Of a stretch of DNA of 64,000 nt, positions 10,084-19,850 are shown piece after piece. How positions within the stretch are numbered: the first letter of the stretch is position 1; each line of letters starts with the position of its first letter. Source of the stretch: Nostoc sp. FACHB-152 (GTDB lineage: Bacteria > Cyanobacteriota > Cyanobacteriia > Cyanobacteriales > Nostocaceae); assembly GCF_014697475.1 (NCBI RefSeq), contig NZ_JACJRV010000022.1:24396-88395 (forward strand), written 5' to 3'. The notes beneath the pieces were generated by a model. That model was not told the DNA's origin. It saw only the letters and a list, made by a program, of their open reading frames with translations, and ran no database searches. The position numbers and the translations under genes were made by a program.

Positions 10084-11340
10084 ATGACTCGGTTGGCTAA
10101 ACGTTTAATTTTTTCATTCATATCATTAATATTTATACTTTGTTTAACACTAATTTATCTACCTCTATTTTCTGTTTCATCCCAACCAAGCAGTAAACAA
10201 ATAGTTACGGAAATTCGAGGCGTTTGGCTAACTAATGTTGCTAGTGGAGTTTTATTTGTTCCTTGGGGAATTGACCGCGCTATTAATCAATTATCGGCGT
10301 TGCACTTTAATACGATTTATCCTGTGGTTTGGAATCGGGGAAATACTTTTTACAAGAGTGAGGTTGCAAAAAGTATTATAGGTTCTGAAACTGAGCCTGT
10401 ATTGAATTTTATGCACGGTGGACAGGATGTTTTAGATAAGTTAATTAAACTTGCTAAACCGAAAGGCTTAACTGTTATTCCCTGGTTTGAATACGGTTTG
10501 ATGACACCACCAAATTCAAAGTTGGTCAAGCTTTATCCTGATTGGTTGACTGTTGGGCAACAAGGGGTGGATTCTATTAAAGCAAGCTTGCCGGAAGAGA
10601 ATAATGGTGCAACAAGTAAGCAGGCTTGGCTGAATCCTCTACATCCACAAGTTCAAGAGTTTATTTTAGGGCTAATTCTGGAAGTTGTCAGCCGTTACAA
10701 TGTCGATGGCATCCAGCTTGATGACCATTTCGGAATGCCAGTGCAGTTTGGTTACGATCGCTTTACTGTTCAACTCTATCAGCAAGAACATCAAGGTAAA
10801 AGCCCACCCAAGAACCCCTATAATTCAGAATGGATGCGTTGGCGTGCTGACAAAATTACGGCTTTTATGGGCAGAATCTATCGCAGCATCAAAGAAATTG
10901 ACCCTAATGCTAAATTATCTTTGTCTCCTAACGCCCAAGCTTTTGCTTACAAATACTATCTGCAAGACTGGGATACTTGGGTAAAAAACGGTTGGGTAGA
11001 TGAGTTGGTGTTACAGGTATATCGTCATAATAAAAATAGTTTTATGGCAGAACTCGAACAACCAGCAGTGAAATTCGCTCAAAGTAAAATTCCTGTGGTT
11101 GTCGGTATCTCAACGGGAACTTTGCGTACCCCAGTCAGAATCTCTCAAATTAAAGAACAAATTGATATAGTACGCGATCGCTCTTTTGTTGGGATGTCTT
11201 TTTTTTATTGGGAAAGTTTATGGGGTTACATCTCACCAGAAGCACCCCACAAACGCCGCAGGATTTTCAGCGAACTATTTCAGGCTAAAGCTATCAGGCC
11301 ATTACCGGTTGGGGAAGAGGGGGGAAGACTCAGGCTGTAA
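10084..11340 (+). CDS. Glycoside-hydrolase-like family 10 (GHL10/DUF187) exported protein
   Basis: 418 residues. An N-terminal membrane or signal segment (FIFSFISLIFILCLTLIYLP region, residues 8-30) is followed by the TIM-barrel GHL10 domain beginning EIRGVWLTNVASGVLF. Family features include NTIYPVVWNRG, VIPWFEYGLM, NVDGIQLDDHFG and LSLSPNAQAFAYKYYLQDW; Asp and Glu in these strands are candidate catalytic residues. Members are thought to act on envelope polysaccharide or peptidoglycan-like glycans but activity is largely unproven. A paralogous domain is encoded at 25754-27646. The C-terminal tail after FSELFQ is polar and shows no motif. Confidence 0.8.
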   Translation: MTRLAKRLIFSFISLIFILCLTLIYLPLFSVSSQPSSKQIVTEIRGVWLTNVASGVLFVPWGIDRAINQLSALHFNTIYPVVWNRGNTFYKSEVAKSIIGSETEPVLNFMHGGQDVLDKLIKLAKPKGLTVIPWFEYGLMTPPNSKLVKLYPDWLTVGQQGVDSIKASLPEENNGATSKQAWLNPLHPQVQEFILGLILEVVSRYNVDGIQLDDHFGMPVQFGYDRFTVQLYQQEHQGKSPPKNPYNSEWMRWRADKITAFMGRIYRSIKEIDPNAKLSLSPNAQAFAYKYYLQDWDTWVKNGWVDELVLQVYRHNKNSFMAELEQPAVKFAQSKIPVVVGISTGTLRTPVRISQIKEQIDIVRDRSFVGMSFFYWESLWGYISPEAPHKRRRIFSELFQAKAIRPLPVGEEGGRLRL

Positions 11341-11502
11341 TTAAGGCTAGGTTTCGGGGTAAAGGTTTTCCTGCCCTTTCCCTTTCACCTTTAACCTTTT
11401 CCCTTTTCTTCTTCCCTTACCCCCCTGTTTCTTTAGCACTATCAACTTTTTTAATTTGTCTATGACTGTATAGTAATCTCTGCCGTGTTTCCAGAGACTT
11501 GA

Positions 11503-12078
11503 ATGTTTTTTACATCTGCCAAAACACAATTGAGTTTTACATTACAGTGGGCTATCGCTACTGTTGGTGGTTTTTTGCTAAGTTTGTGGTGGATTGAAAT
11601 TGGGGAAAAGTCAGATGTGGGTATCGCCCAAGCATCTTTTGGCGGTTTAGCGATCGCATTTCCGCAAAGCTTGATTCTCCGCCATAATATCTTATCTGGA
11701 CGCTGGGTATTAGCGACGTTATTGGCATGGGCTACTATGACTGCTATTGGTTTGGGTGCTGTCGGTTGGATTGTCCCCACTACTCAAAATATTGCCCTTA
11801 GGCTTCTTTGGGGTACAACATTAGGTACAGTTGGCGGCTTTGCTATTGGAATAGCGCAATGGACAGCCATCCCCAAGTCTGTCGCTTTGTCGTGGCAATG
11901 GATTTTGATCAGTGCGATTAGTTGGGCGATCGCAGTCCCTATTGGTTCCACTATCGGGATAATTTTACTGCGGTTGACACGCTTATTTTTAGGCGAAGTT
12001 GCAGGATTAGCGATCACGTGGATTTTGGTTGCTATCTTAACTGGAATTAACGCTTATCGATTATTGCAAGATTCTTAA
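11503..12078 (+). CDS. Polytopic membrane protein of unknown function
   Basis: 191 residues with about five to six hydrophobic segments (for example WAIATVGGFLLSLWWIEIG, WVLATLLAWATMTAIGLGAV, WILISAISWAIAVPIGSTIG, GLAITWILVAILTGINAY). The sequence is rich in Gly, Ala, Ile and Trp and shows recurring GG/GxA helix-packing patterns with short loops. I do not recognise a catalytic motif. Similar small membrane proteins are common in cyanobacteria. A C/T-rich stretch (11371-11432) precedes it on the + strand. It appears to be its own transcription unit. Confidence 0.65.
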   Translation: MFFTSAKTQLSFTLQWAIATVGGFLLSLWWIEIGEKSDVGIAQASFGGLAIAFPQSLILRHNILSGRWVLATLLAWATMTAIGLGAVGWIVPTTQNIALRLLWGTTLGTVGGFAIGIAQWTAIPKSVALSWQWILISAISWAIAVPIGSTIGIILLRLTRLFLGEVAGLAITWILVAILTGINAYRLLQDS

Positions 12079-12435
12079 TTCTTTAATGATGTTAATTGCT
12101 TGATAAATTAAAAATATATTAAGAAAAATTAAATTTATTGAAGATTGCTTTTGATAATACTTAAGTATATGCAAAAATTTTGAATCATTCTTCATAGAAA
12201 ATGTTCAGTAAATTTGCATTCACTTGCAAAATTATTCTCATCTTCGAGGAGCTAATTTGTTGAGTTTGCTGCTATTAAGTTTCCGATATTTCTGATAAGA
12301 AATAAAAGAAGATGCAAATATCAGTCAAGCAAAGATAGACAATGCTTTGCTGTAGGCGCTGACAAGCATTTTCATCAGCAATATCATCAGGGGTCGCGCC
12401 TAAAGGAGTAATTAATAGCAGATAGAGACTCTCCC
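12079..12435. other. AT-rich upstream region of the histidine kinase
   Basis: No coding frame or strong hairpin was found. An AAAGGAG ribosome-binding-like site near 12401 is too far from the kinase ATG (12436) to serve it. The region probably holds the kinase promoter, which I cannot place with confidence. Confidence 0.4.
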
Positions 12436-14694
12436 ATGAATATCAATCCGGGTGAATCAACCGTTGAGTTGAAACAACAAGTGCATTCTCAGATTCTGTT
12501 TGGCCCAGAATTAGACAAACACAGTAGTAGTGAACAGTTTCTACTGAGTATATATAACTCTGTGCAGACATCTATATTTATAGTGGATGTTCTGGAAGAT
12601 GGAGATTTTTGCTACGTAGCCCTCAATCCCACCCATGAACGGTGGATAGGGATTAGTTCAGAAAATCTCAGGGGCAAAAAGCCAGAAGACATCCTCTCCC
12701 CAGATGATGCGGCTAAAGTGCGTCAGCACTATGCTGACTGTGTACGGTTTGGCAAAACTATTTCTTACGAACAATGCTTGCAATTTCAGGGCGTACCGAC
12801 TTGGTGGAGTACAACACTGACACCACTGCGGGATGCCAATTCCAGAATTTATCGACTCATTGGTACAAGTAGTAATATCACTCCGGTCAAACAGGTAGCC
12901 CAAGCCAAAGAAATTCAGACAGCACAAGAGCAACTGTTAGAAGCGATCGCTCAATGGATACGCGAATCGTTAGACTTAGATACGCTACTGCATCATCTTG
13001 TCAAAGAAGTGCGACATTGTTTGGGGTGCGATCGCGTTTTGGTTTATCATATTCAACCCGAAGAGAATAGTGCAGTTATTGCCGAATCGACCATAACCGC
13101 CGATTCCTTTTTAGGGCAGAAATTCCCCGATCCTGGCTTAATCGCCAAATATCAAGAACGCAGTGGGCGCGGTTGTATTCAAATTGTTGAAGATATCTAT
13201 ACAGCTGGGTTACATCCTAGCCAAGTAGATGTTTTTGACTCTTTGCAAGTCCGAGCTAATTTAGTTGTACCGATTTGGTCACAGCAACAACTTTGGGGGC
13301 TGATAACTGCCCAGCATTGCCATAAACCTCATCAATGGCAAGAGATAGAGATTGACTTACTTAAACAACTAGCCACCCAAATTGGTATTGCAGTCCACCA
13401 AGCCGAACTGCAAGAACAAGTACAGCATCTCAAAGCGCAGCTAGATTTGCAAAAACAGCAGCATCAAACCCAACTCCAGCAAGCGCAAAACTTTCAAGTG
13501 CTAGTACGACGCATTACCGAACAAATCCGTGACCATCAACCACAAACGCAGGTATTGCAGACAGCCACCCAAGAACTTGTACCGTTACTCCAATTGGAAT
13601 GTTGTTACATCGAAATTTATAGTAGTTGTGGTACTCAAGCAACTGTTACCTGCGAATATACAACTACTACATCTCAACACCAAGGGTTAACCAAAAAGGT
13701 GGCAGACTTGCCAGAGGTTTATCGCTCACTGTTAGCAAAACAATATTGGCAATCTATAGAGATAGTACCTGGATGGCACCCAAAATTACTGGTTATCACC
13801 CAGTTAGCTTGTCCAATATTCGATGACCAAGGCATTTTGGGGAACTTGTGGCTGAGTAGACCCACACAAGAAATGTTTGACGAATTTGAAATTAGTTTAG
13901 TGCAGCAGATAGCTAATGAATGTGCGATCGCAATTCGCCAAGCGCGGCTTTACTCTGCAACTCAAGCACATTTACAACAATTAGAACAACAAGAACGCCT
14001 GAAAAACGAATTCGTGAGAACCCTTTCCCACGAACTACGCACACCCATAACTAGCATTAGTCTCGCCGCCCAAACCCTCGAAAGCGCGCTTACCCCAGAA
14101 GGCACTTTAAATATTGAAATTGTCCCCCAACTATTGCAGATTTTGCATAACGAGTGTGGGCGAGAAAGCAAGTTAATTAACGATTTGATGACACTTACAT
14201 ATCTTGAGGCTGAACCTACCGCGCCCACATTAATTGCCATCGACTTGCAAACATGGCTACCTCCTATCGTCGAATCCTTTCGAGACCTCACCCATTGCCA
14301 AAGACAAAAATTACACCTAAATATTGATCAGTCACTTCCGCCGCTAGAAACAGACATCACCGATTTAGAACGGATAGTCACTGAAATTTTAACCCATGCT
14401 TGCAAATATACTCCAGCAGGAGAAATAATTACCGTCACTGCTGACTTAATACAAGATGCAGTGCAACTTAGGATTACTAACTCTGGATTAGAAATTCCGG
14501 CTACAGACCTACCACGAATATTTGAACCATTCTATCGCTTGATGAGAAACGATCCCTGGGCATACAGTGGTACTGGATTAGAAATGGCTTTAGTACAGAA
14601 AATGGTCAAACATTTAGGCGGTTCAATTTATATAGAGAGTGCAAATTGTCAAACCACCTTCATTGTCAAATTTCCCACAGCAACTACTCTGTAA
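12436..14694 (+). CDS. Soluble PAS-GAF-GAF hybrid sensor histidine kinase with atypical ATP-binding motifs
   Basis: 752 residues, no membrane segment. Order: PAS (about 35-153), phytochrome/CBCR-type GAF (about 165-325), Gln-rich coiled coil (325-350), second GAF (about 350-505), HisKA with LSHELRTP and phospho-acceptor His532, then an HATPase_c domain. The first GAF matches cyanobacteriochrome GAFs in SLQVRANLVVPI and LWGLITAQHC. The usual bilin Cys-His pair appears replaced by Ser262-Gln263, and no DXCF Cys is present, so it probably does not bind bilin. The HATPase N-box reads ILTHACKYTP, with His654 where Asn is normal; the G2 box GTGLEMALVQ is also altered. It may be a weak kinase or pseudokinase. 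No response regulator is adjacent. Confidence 0.82.
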   Translation: MNINPGESTVELKQQVHSQILFGPELDKHSSSEQFLLSIYNSVQTSIFIVDVLEDGDFCYVALNPTHERWIGISSENLRGKKPEDILSPDDAAKVRQHYADCVRFGKTISYEQCLQFQGVPTWWSTTLTPLRDANSRIYRLIGTSSNITPVKQVAQAKEIQTAQEQLLEAIAQWIRESLDLDTLLHHLVKEVRHCLGCDRVLVYHIQPEENSAVIAESTITADSFLGQKFPDPGLIAKYQERSGRGCIQIVEDIYTAGLHPSQVDVFDSLQVRANLVVPIWSQQQLWGLITAQHCHKPHQWQEIEIDLLKQLATQIGIAVHQAELQEQVQHLKAQLDLQKQQHQTQLQQAQNFQVLVRRITEQIRDHQPQTQVLQTATQELVPLLQLECCYIEIYSSCGTQATVTCEYTTTTSQHQGLTKKVADLPEVYRSLLAKQYWQSIEIVPGWHPKLLVITQLACPIFDDQGILGNLWLSRPTQEMFDEFEISLVQQIANECAIAIRQARLYSATQAHLQQLEQQERLKNEFVRTLSHELRTPITSISLAAQTLESALTPEGTLNIEIVPQLLQILHNECGRESKLINDLMTLTYLEAEPTAPTLIAIDLQTWLPPIVESFRDLTHCQRQKLHLNIDQSLPPLETDITDLERIVTEILTHACKYTPAGEIITVTADLIQDAVQLRITNSGLEIPATDLPRIFEPFYRLMRNDPWAYSGTGLEMALVQKMVKHLGGSIYIESANCQTTFIVKFPTATTL

Positions 14695-14758
14695 CCCGCT
14701 TGCTGATTGACTCGAAGTTGGCAAAACTGGCAAAATTTGCTATGCTTATAAGCAGTGT

Positions 14759-14830
14759 GGGTGACTAGCTCAACGGTAGAGCATCGGACTCTTAATCCGC
14801 TGGTTCTGAGTTCGAATCTCAGGTCACCCA
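14759..14830 (+). tRNA. trnK: tRNA-Lys (anticodon CTT)
   Basis: A 72-base cloverleaf. Acceptor GGGTGAC (14759-14765) pairs with GTCACCC (14823-14829), discriminator A. D arm GCTC/GAGC, T arm CTGAG-TTCGAAT-CTCAG. The anticodon stem CGGA/TCCG closes loop CTCTTAA, placing CTT at 34-36 (reads AAG). CCA is not encoded. It lies 64 bases after the histidine kinase stop. Confidence 0.95.
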
Positions 14831-15120
14831 CTTGTTTAAGTCTTCCCCTTTTCTCACAGTTTTATTTCACCGCAATCCACTGTATCCTGAAAACTATCAA
14901 TAATAGATCCCTAAATTATCTATATTAATACAGCAGATCGCAGCTGAAGTAGTTACAAATTTTCTTCAAAAGGCCATATATCGAGAAGCTTTTAATCCTG
15001 CTGTCAGTTGATAATTTGCTTTTAAAGCATTACTCACACTGTATCAGCTTGTAAACTCTCGGTTTCGAGTGTCAAGTATCCATCGATATTCACTGTTGAG
15101 GTCAAAGAATACGCATCCTG

Positions 15121-15167
15121 AGGAATGCGATATCTGACGAAAAGCCGCTTTGCGTCTACGCATTCCT
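15121..15167. repeat. Long two-block hairpin
   Basis: AGGAATGCG (15121-15129) pairs perfectly with CGCATTCCT (15159-15167), and inside it GACGAAAAGC (15136-15145) pairs with GCTTTGCGTC (15147-15156) with one mismatch. The 405-base gap between the tRNA and the next gene (14831-15235) holds nothing else that I can name. It could be an RNA structure, a small non-autonomous element or a downstream processing signal of the 15236-15658 gene. Confidence 0.55.
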
Positions 15168-15235
15168 AACGAATGTCAAGAAACAGTTCTCTTTCTTAGA
15201 AATAGGTTAGTTTCATTTATGCTTACTGATTGTTT

Positions 15236-15658
15236 TTAGGAAAGAGAATAGCCTGTGTTTTTTTGGACAAATTGTAAAACTTTGTGATAAGAATCTGGGT
15301 GGCTTGCGGGGTTGATGATAATAGGAAGAGTGCCATCTGGCAACCAAAAAGTTATTCGACCGTTAGATTCGTGACAAAAGGAACTGATACAGTAGAGGTT
15401 AACTACATATTCATTTTTGTCATCGATAATTTTTACCCAGTGAGCATTTTCTAATTCCACATCAGTGACTTGTGCGACATATTGCAGAACTTTTTGATAG
15501 TCGTCTAGGTTACTTTGAGGGTTAATCACAATCGGAATGGCACTATCAGGCAACCAGAAGGTTACTCTACCGTTTTTTTCGTAGCAAAAAGCATTAACAC
15601 GGTCAAAATTAATCACATATTCTTTCCTCTCGTAAAAGATTTTCATCCAGTACGCCAC
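15236..15658 (-). CDS. Small protein made of two tandem copies of a 67-residue module
   Basis: 140 residues composed of two homologous halves. Half 1 has WMKIFYERKEYVINFDRVNA then GRVTFWLPDSAIPIVINPQS and DDYQKVLQYV; half 2 has WVKIIDDKNEYVVNLYCISS then GRITFWLPDGTLPIIINPAS and DSYHKVLQFV. The repeating strand pattern plus a terminal helix suggests a small alpha/beta domain duplicated in frame. An AAGGAG ribosome site lies 8 bases before the ATG. I do not recognise the family and see no signal peptide or catalytic motif; a cytosolic binding or adaptor role is only a guess. Its own promoter probably lies between here and pyrG. Confidence 0.7.
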   Translation of the reverse strand: MAYWMKIFYERKEYVINFDRVNAFCYEKNGRVTFWLPDSAIPIVINPQSNLDDYQKVLQYVAQVTDVELENAHWVKIIDDKNEYVVNLYCISSFCHESNGRITFWLPDGTLPIIINPASHPDSYHKVLQFVQKNTGYSLS

Positions 15659-15777
15659 AACATCTCCTTAAGTCCAATATTAAAAAATGATGCTCACCCT
15701 GTATAACGAAATCTGTCAATTCTAAGTGAATGTTGGTGTGCGTGAACTCAAAGTTCAACAATTTGATTTTGAGTTGA

Positions 15778-17415
15778 TTAAAACACTTCTACAGGTGTCT
15801 GTAGACTAGCATTAGGATGGGTACGAGCGATCGCAGCTTGCATAAATCCCTTAAATAAAGGATGAGGGCGGCTGGGACGCGATTGAAACTCAGGATGGAA
15901 TTGGCAAGCTATAAAGAAAGGATGATCTGGTAATTCCACAATTTCTACTAAGCGTCCATCCGGAGAAGTACCACTAATCACATAACCAGATGCTAATAAC
16001 AACTTGCGATAGGTATTGTTGAATTCGTATCTATGGCGATGGCGTTCTTCAACAATTTCTGCTTGATATAGCTTCGCAGCCAAAGTATCAGGCAGAATAT
16101 GACAAGGATAGACACCCAAGCGCATTGTCCCGCCTAAATCAACTACATCTTGCTGTTCTGGCAAGAGGTTAATAACAGGATTGGTGGTGTAAGGGTCAAA
16201 TTCAGCACTGTTAGCATCAGCATAACCACATATATTTCTTGCCCATTCAATGACAGCACATTGCATACCCAGGCACAAACCCAAGAAAGGAATATGGCGA
16301 TCGCGGGCATATTTGATAGCAGCAATTTTACCATCTACTCCCCGTGTACCGAAGCCACCAGGCACAACCAAGCCATCAATGCCTTCAAGATAATTTTCGG
16401 CAGGTTCAGTTTCTAAAACTTCTGAGTTTACCCATCGCAAGCGTAAGTCAGAGTTGGTGGCAATTGCTGCATGGCGTAGTGCTTCCACAACCGACAAATA
16501 TGCATCACTTAGCCGCACATATTTACCGACAATGGCAATTTCCATAGTCCGCTTAGGACTGTAAAGCCGTTCCACCATTGTGCGCCACTGAGTTAAATCA
16601 GGTTGGCGTGGTTCCATGTTGAGCAATGCCAGTGCTTGCTCTGCCAATCCTTCCCGTTCTAAAATCAGAGGTACTTCATAGATACTGAGAGCGTCTTGAG
16701 AAGTGATCACACATTTTTCGGGGACATCACAGAACTCAGACAGTTTTTGCTTTAATCCTGGGGGTATGGGGCGATCGCTCCGACAAACTAAAATATCTGG
16801 TTGAATACCAATAGATCGCAGTTCCTTTACAGAATGTTGTGTCGGCTTAGTCTTCATTTCACCTGCCGAAGCAATGTAAGGCAACAGCGTAACGTGCATA
16901 TACAAAACATTCTGCCGTCCCACTTGCTTACGTAACTGGCGAATTGCTTCCATAAACGGCAGTGATTCAATATCGCCTACCGTGCCACCAATTTCTGTAA
17001 TTAAAAATTCGGGATTTGTATCTTTAGCCACCAATAAAATCCGGTTTTTGATTTCGTTGGTGATGTGGGGAATTACCTGTACCGTGCCGCCATTGTACTC
17101 ACCGCGCCGTTCTCTGTTAATCACCGCTTGATAAATTGACCCTGTAGTCACACTGTTGAGGCGTGACATCAAAGTATCAGTGAAGCGTTCGTAATGACCC
17201 AAGTCCAAATCTGTCTCAGCCCCATCCTGGGTCACAAAAACTTCCCCATGCTGAAACGGACTCATCGTACCGGGATCGACATTGATATAGGGGTCTAATT
17301 TCAAAATCGACACCGAATAATCCCGTGACTTGAGTAAACGGCCCAGACTTGCTGCTACAATTCCTTTGCCGATACTGGAAACTACACCTCCAGTGACGAA
17401 AATAAACTTAGTCAT
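15778..17415 (-). CDS. pyrG: CTP synthase PyrG
   Basis: 545 residues, normal length. The N-terminal amidoligase domain begins [19 protein letters not shown] with the P-loop-like [10 protein letters not shown] and the [20 protein letters not shown] signature. The C-terminal class I glutaminase has the nucleophile Cys in [10 protein letters not shown] and the His-Glu pair in [11 protein letters not shown]. It makes CTP from UTP, ATP and glutamine. Transcription is leftward, away from the divergent amidase gene; the roughly 200-base intergenic region contains a heptamer repeat (17462-17500). Confidence 0.97.
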   Translation of the reverse strand: MTKFIFVTGGVVSSIGKGIVAASLGRLLKSRDYSVSILKLDPYINVDPGTMSPFQHGEVFVTQDGAETDLDLGHYERFTDTLMSRLNSVTTGSIYQAVINRERRGEYNGGTVQVIPHITNEIKNRILLVAKDTNPEFLITEIGGTVGDIESLPFMEAIRQLRKQVGRQNVLYMHVTLLPYIASAGEMKTKPTQHSVKELRSIGIQPDILVCRSDRPIPPGLKQKLSEFCDVPEKCVITSQDALSIYEVPLILEREGLAEQALALLNMEPRQPDLTQWRTMVERLYSPKRTMEIAIVGKYVRLSDAYLSVVEALRHAAIATNSDLRLRWVNSEVLETEPAENYLEGIDGLVVPGGFGTRGVDGKIAAIKYARDRHIPFLGLCLGMQCAVIEWARNICGYADANSAEFDPYTTNPVINLLPEQQDVVDLGGTMRLGVYPCHILPDTLAAKLYQAEIVEERHRHRYEFNNTYRKLLLASGYVISGTSPDGRLVEIVELPDHPFFIACQFHPEFQSRPSRPHPLFKGFMQAAIARTHPNASLQTPVEVF

Positions 17416-17461
17416 AGTAATTTTGAATTTCTCTCTTGCGCCTTCTCAAAAAACATCGTCT

Positions 17462-17500
17462 GAAGTATGAAGTGTAAAGTATGAAGTGTAAAGTATGAAC
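17462..17500. repeat. GAAGTAT/GAAGTGT/AAAGTAT heptamer array
   Basis: Five seven-base units in a row: GAAGTAT, GAAGTGT, AAAGTAT, GAAGTGT, AAAGTAT. The complement (TTCATAC, TTCACAC and related units) recurs at 37805-37835, 58046-58076 and 58096-58116, and a run on this strand at 36335-36362, all one STRR family. Confidence 0.85.
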
Positions 17501-17617
17501 TATTAGGTATAAATTTCACCCTTTAGTTTTGAAACTTCAGCTTTCAGCTTTTATTCTTCATCTTGATCTTGGTCATTTTGCCACAGTCACTATTGTGAAA
17601 TCTTCTGTGTTTTTGTC

Positions 17618-19444
17618 GTGAAAAAAGTTTTAGGATTAGTAGTACTCAGCTTAATTGCCACCTCCTCTGTAGCATTGGCAGATTCATCTCTATTAGTTGT
17701 ATTTCCTCAACCAAACTACCAAACCAGTGCGGAAAAAATCTTTTTTATTGGTACAGCACCACCCGATGGAAAGGTTCTGATCAATGGTAAGCTAATTAAC
17801 CGCAGCAAGGATGGTCATTTTTCTCCAAGTTTCCCTTTGCAGTTAGGAGAGAATCTTTTTACTGTACGCCACAACAATCAAACCCTTCAAATCAAAGTCA
17901 CAAGACAATCGAGTCAACCTGAGTTACCGCAGGGAGTAGCTTTTGCTAAAGGTTCCCTGACACCAGCAGTGGATGTTGCCAGACTACCAGGGGAACTAAT
18001 TTGTTTTAGTGCAGTTGCTCCCCCTAATGCTAGCGTGTCCGTGAACATAGCTAATCAAACTGTTGCCCTTGCACCTCAACCCCAACAAGTACAACTACCA
18101 GATAATTTGGCAGCCCTCACTGGGCGAAACCAACCCACCGCCCAAGCAGCAGGCAAGTATGCGGGTTGTACAACAGTTAGACAACCTGAACCTACTGTTA
18201 TGAGCCTAATTCAGGGTAACAACATCATTTCTGGTGCTGTTGTGGCAGATGCTAATCAAGAGATAGATTTAGGACAACCTCAGTTTAAACTGATTCTGAA
18301 TGGTAAGACGATTACTCAACCAGGAACTGGCAAAATTAAAATCCTCTCACCTGCACAGTTACAGGTTGCTGAGGTGACGATAGACGCAGGCGTAGCACGT
18401 ACTGGCCCTAGTACGGATTATTCGAGGCTTACCCCCCTGCCTAAAGGAACACAAGCTACAGTCACAGGCAAAGAAGGTGAGTGGTTGCGCTTAGACTATG
18501 GTGCATGGATTAATAGTAAGGAAACTCGTATCTTACAGGGTGCGGTTCCGCCACGGACAATTATTCGCAGTGTCGGATATCGGAGGCTCCCCGGTACTAC
18601 AGAGATAGTTTTCCCTCTAGAAATTCCTGTACCCGCGAGCGTGCAACAAGGAGATAAAACTTTCACCTTGACACTCTACAACACTACTGCCCAAACAGAT
18701 ATTATCCGTTTAGATGATGACCCTTTAATTTCTCGCCTTGATTGGCAGCAAGTGAATCCGGGACAGGTGCAATACACCTTTAACCTGAAAAAAGCTCAAC
18801 AGTGGGGATATGAATTGAGATATGAAGGTACAACCCTGGTTTTAGCTTTACGTCATCCGCCGACAATTGAGCATCGGAGACGACAAACTCTATCTGGTAT
18901 CAAGATTGTACTTGATCCAGGACATGGTGGTAAAGAATCTGGCGCATCTGGCCCGACGGGATATCTTGAAAAAGATGTCAATTTGGCGGTATCAAAGCTA
19001 TTGCGCGACCATTTGGTGAAGCTTGGGGCAACAGTCGTTATGACAAGAGACGTTGACAAAGATGTGTCTTTACCAGAGCGTCAAGCAATTATCAGTCAAG
19101 AAAAACCTGCGATCGCACTTTCTATCCATTACAATTCTCTACCCGATAACGGCGATGCGGAAAATACCAAAGGAGTTGGTATGTTTTGGTATCATCCCCA
19201 AGCGCATAACCTCGCGGTATTCATGCACAACTATTTAGTTAAAAAACTCAATAGACCTTCTTACGGTGTGTTTTGGAATAACCTCGCCTTGACGCGTCCG
19301 GCGGCTGCACCATCAGTATTGATGGAATTGGGTTTTATGAGTAATCCCAATGAATTTGAGTGGGTGACAAATCCGCAAGAACAGGAAAAGTTAGCCAAAG
19401 CTTTAGCAGAAGGAATTGTAGAGTGGTTTGCAAGTGTTAAGTAG
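17618..19444 (+). CDS. N-acetylmuramoyl-L-alanine amidase with SH3-like domain (AmiC type)
   Basis: 608 residues with GTG start and signal peptide ending SSVALA-D. The N-terminal half carries beta-rich regions, then an SH3b-like segment (ARTGPSTDYSRLTPLPKGTQ, about 258-300). The Amidase_3 domain begins near residue 427: DPGHGG gives the first zinc His, YLEKDVNLA the Glu, SIHYNS the second His, and LMELGFMSN the catalytic Glu. It cleaves the lactyl-peptide bond of peptidoglycan in the periplasm. In filamentous cyanobacteria AmiC-type amidases drill septal nanopores needed for cell-cell communication; whether this paralogue does so is inference. Confidence 0.88.
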   Translation: MKKVLGLVVLSLIATSSVALADSSLLVVFPQPNYQTSAEKIFFIGTAPPDGKVLINGKLINRSKDGHFSPSFPLQLGENLFTVRHNNQTLQIKVTRQSSQPELPQGVAFAKGSLTPAVDVARLPGELICFSAVAPPNASVSVNIANQTVALAPQPQQVQLPDNLAALTGRNQPTAQAAGKYAGCTTVRQPEPTVMSLIQGNNIISGAVVADANQEIDLGQPQFKLILNGKTITQPGTGKIKILSPAQLQVAEVTIDAGVARTGPSTDYSRLTPLPKGTQATVTGKEGEWLRLDYGAWINSKETRILQGAVPPRTIIRSVGYRRLPGTTEIVFPLEIPVPASVQQGDKTFTLTLYNTTAQTDIIRLDDDPLISRLDWQQVNPGQVQYTFNLKKAQQWGYELRYEGTTLVLALRHPPTIEHRRRQTLSGIKIVLDPGHGGKESGASGPTGYLEKDVNLAVSKLLRDHLVKLGATVVMTRDVDKDVSLPERQAIISQEKPAIALSIHYNSLPDNGDAENTKGVGMFWYHPQAHNLAVFMHNYLVKKLNRPSYGVFWNNLALTRPAAAPSVLMELGFMSNPNEFEWVTNPQEQEKLAKALAEGIVEWFASVK

Positions 19445-19586
19445 TTAGACAATAGGCATGAAGGAAGCCAGACAAAAGGTTTGGTTTAAAGTTTAAGCGT
19501 AATTTTTGATATTCAATGAAAGCTGTCACAACGAAATATTAGGTAGTTCGTCTATCTTAGATAAGGGTTATTTGTCACCTTTACAA

Positions 19587-19850
19587 ATGGATAAAATACC
19601 GATTCTATTTCTGTCAGCAGATCCTAGCGATGCTGGTCGTTTGCGTTTAGGGCAAGAGTTACGAGATATACGTGAGAAACTACAACTCTCAAAGCAAAGA
19701 GATATGTTTCAACTGGACTCTCGTGAGTCTGCACGCCCAGGAGGTATAACTCAAGCAATTCATGACATTAAACCGCAAATTGTTCACTTTTCTGGGCATG
19801 GAATGAGTACAGGAGAACTATGTTTAGAAAATACAATAGGAAAATATTTC
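19587..19850 (+). pseudogene. Truncated CHAT-domain (caspase-like) protein fragment
   Basis: From ATG 19587 the frame reads MDKIPILFLSADPSDAGRLR, later PGGITQAIHDIKPQIVHFSG then HGMSTGELCLEN. This is the typical start of cyanobacterial CHAT proteases, with the catalytic-type His in HFSGHG. The family normally continues to a Cys in a VVLNACYS-type motif about 50 residues later. Here homology stops after LENTIGK, and the frame then runs antisense through xisI to 20009 without the Cys motif. The fragment lacks half of the protease core and is probably dead. The break lies exactly at the 3' end of xisI. Confidence 0.7.

Noticed and set aside
17462..17500. Possible CRISPR-like array
   Set aside because: Units are only seven bases with no spacers; these are STRR heptamers.
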